Assembly (NCBI GenBank): GCA_028293225.1 | Contig: JAQGPE010000538.1 | Coordinates: 1 to 6,356, forward strand | Length of the DNA: 6,356 nt | Direction: 5' to 3' | Source: Akkermansiaceae bacterium | GTDB lineage: Bacteria > Verrucomicrobiota > Verrucomicrobiia > Verrucomicrobiales > Akkermansiaceae | Shown here: positions 6,300-6,356 of the stretch, in pieces | How positions within the stretch are numbered: position 1 is the first letter of the stretch | Layout: every line of letters starts with the position of its first letter | Notes under the pieces: generated by a model | Told to the model about the DNA's origin: nothing | Databases searched by the model: none | What the model saw: the letters and a program-made list of their open reading frames with translations, nothing else | Translations under genes and position numbers: made by a program

Positions 6300-6356
6300 T
6301 CACACCCCACCCGGGAGGGAACTGATCAAGGCCATGATACGAGCGCCGATGACAGC
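6300..6356 (-). CDS. Possible C-terminal end of a convergent gene (partial)
   Basis: Reading the minus strand from the right edge, 18 codons stay open and end in TGA at 6300-6302, giving AVIGARIMALISSLPGGV. The residue mix is protein-like (hydrophobic helix, Gly-rich end) and 13 of 18 third positions are G or C, unlike the stop-interrupted alternative frame. If real, the gene converges on ppk1, and the 6230-6255 hairpin would separate the two. Fifty-seven bases are too few to identify a family, and an open frame of this length is expected by chance in GC-rich DNA. Confidence 0.25.
   Translation of the reverse strand, partial: AVIGARIMALISSLPGGV

Noticed and set aside
6291..6319. Second possible hairpin (TCCTTCCGG with CCGGGAGGG)
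   Set aside because: Nine pairs with two G-T wobbles and an 11-base loop in C/G-rich DNA; no T run and no position that suggests function.
6334..6356. Start of a plus-strand gene at ATG 6334
   Set aside because: Only seven codons are visible and the GGGAGGGA upstream ends about 13 bases before the ATG, too far for a usual Shine-Dalgarno.

Overview
The window is a compact, GC-rich, ordinary-looking chromosomal locus for inorganic polyphosphate (polyP) metabolism. It holds five complete protein genes in two divergent transcription units, plus the possible 3' end of a sixth gene at the right edge. No mobile element, CRISPR array, tRNA or rRNA is visible. GC-rich third codon positions, the absence of recognisable Shine-Dalgarno sequences and a short GC hairpin right after a stop codon fit a free-living bacterium. 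My best guess is Verrucomicrobiota (for example a Luteolibacter/Haloferula-like genome), but this rests on general resemblance only.

Left half, minus strand (2400 down to 33): a PPK2-family polyP:nucleotide phosphotransferase of the class III type, then a Maf nucleotide pyrophosphatase, then a YegS/DagK-type lipid kinase. Each junction is a 4-base stop/start overlap (ATGA, then GTGA), so the three genes almost certainly form one translationally coupled operon.

Right half, plus strand (2514 to 6229): a two-domain Ppx/GppA-family protein, a 71-base pyrimidine-rich gap, and polyphosphate kinase 1 (ppk1), followed by a GC hairpin. A short divergent control region of about 113 bases (2401-2513) separates the two units and contains a perfect 10-base palindrome.

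Together the locus encodes polyP synthesis from ATP (PPK1), use of polyP to recharge AMP/ADP (PPK2-III), nucleotide-pool cleaning (Maf) and a Ppx-like protein. The most notable observation is that this Ppx-like protein has lost most of the ASKHA phosphatase signature: both phosphate-loop aspartates are His (H18, H153), the usual Arg is Ala (A98) and the second-domain GGT loop is absent, yet the full two-domain fold is kept. It may be a polyP- or nucleotide-binding regulator rather than an exopolyphosphatase. I found no wholly new system; this probable pseudoenzyme in a polyP locus is the lead worth following.
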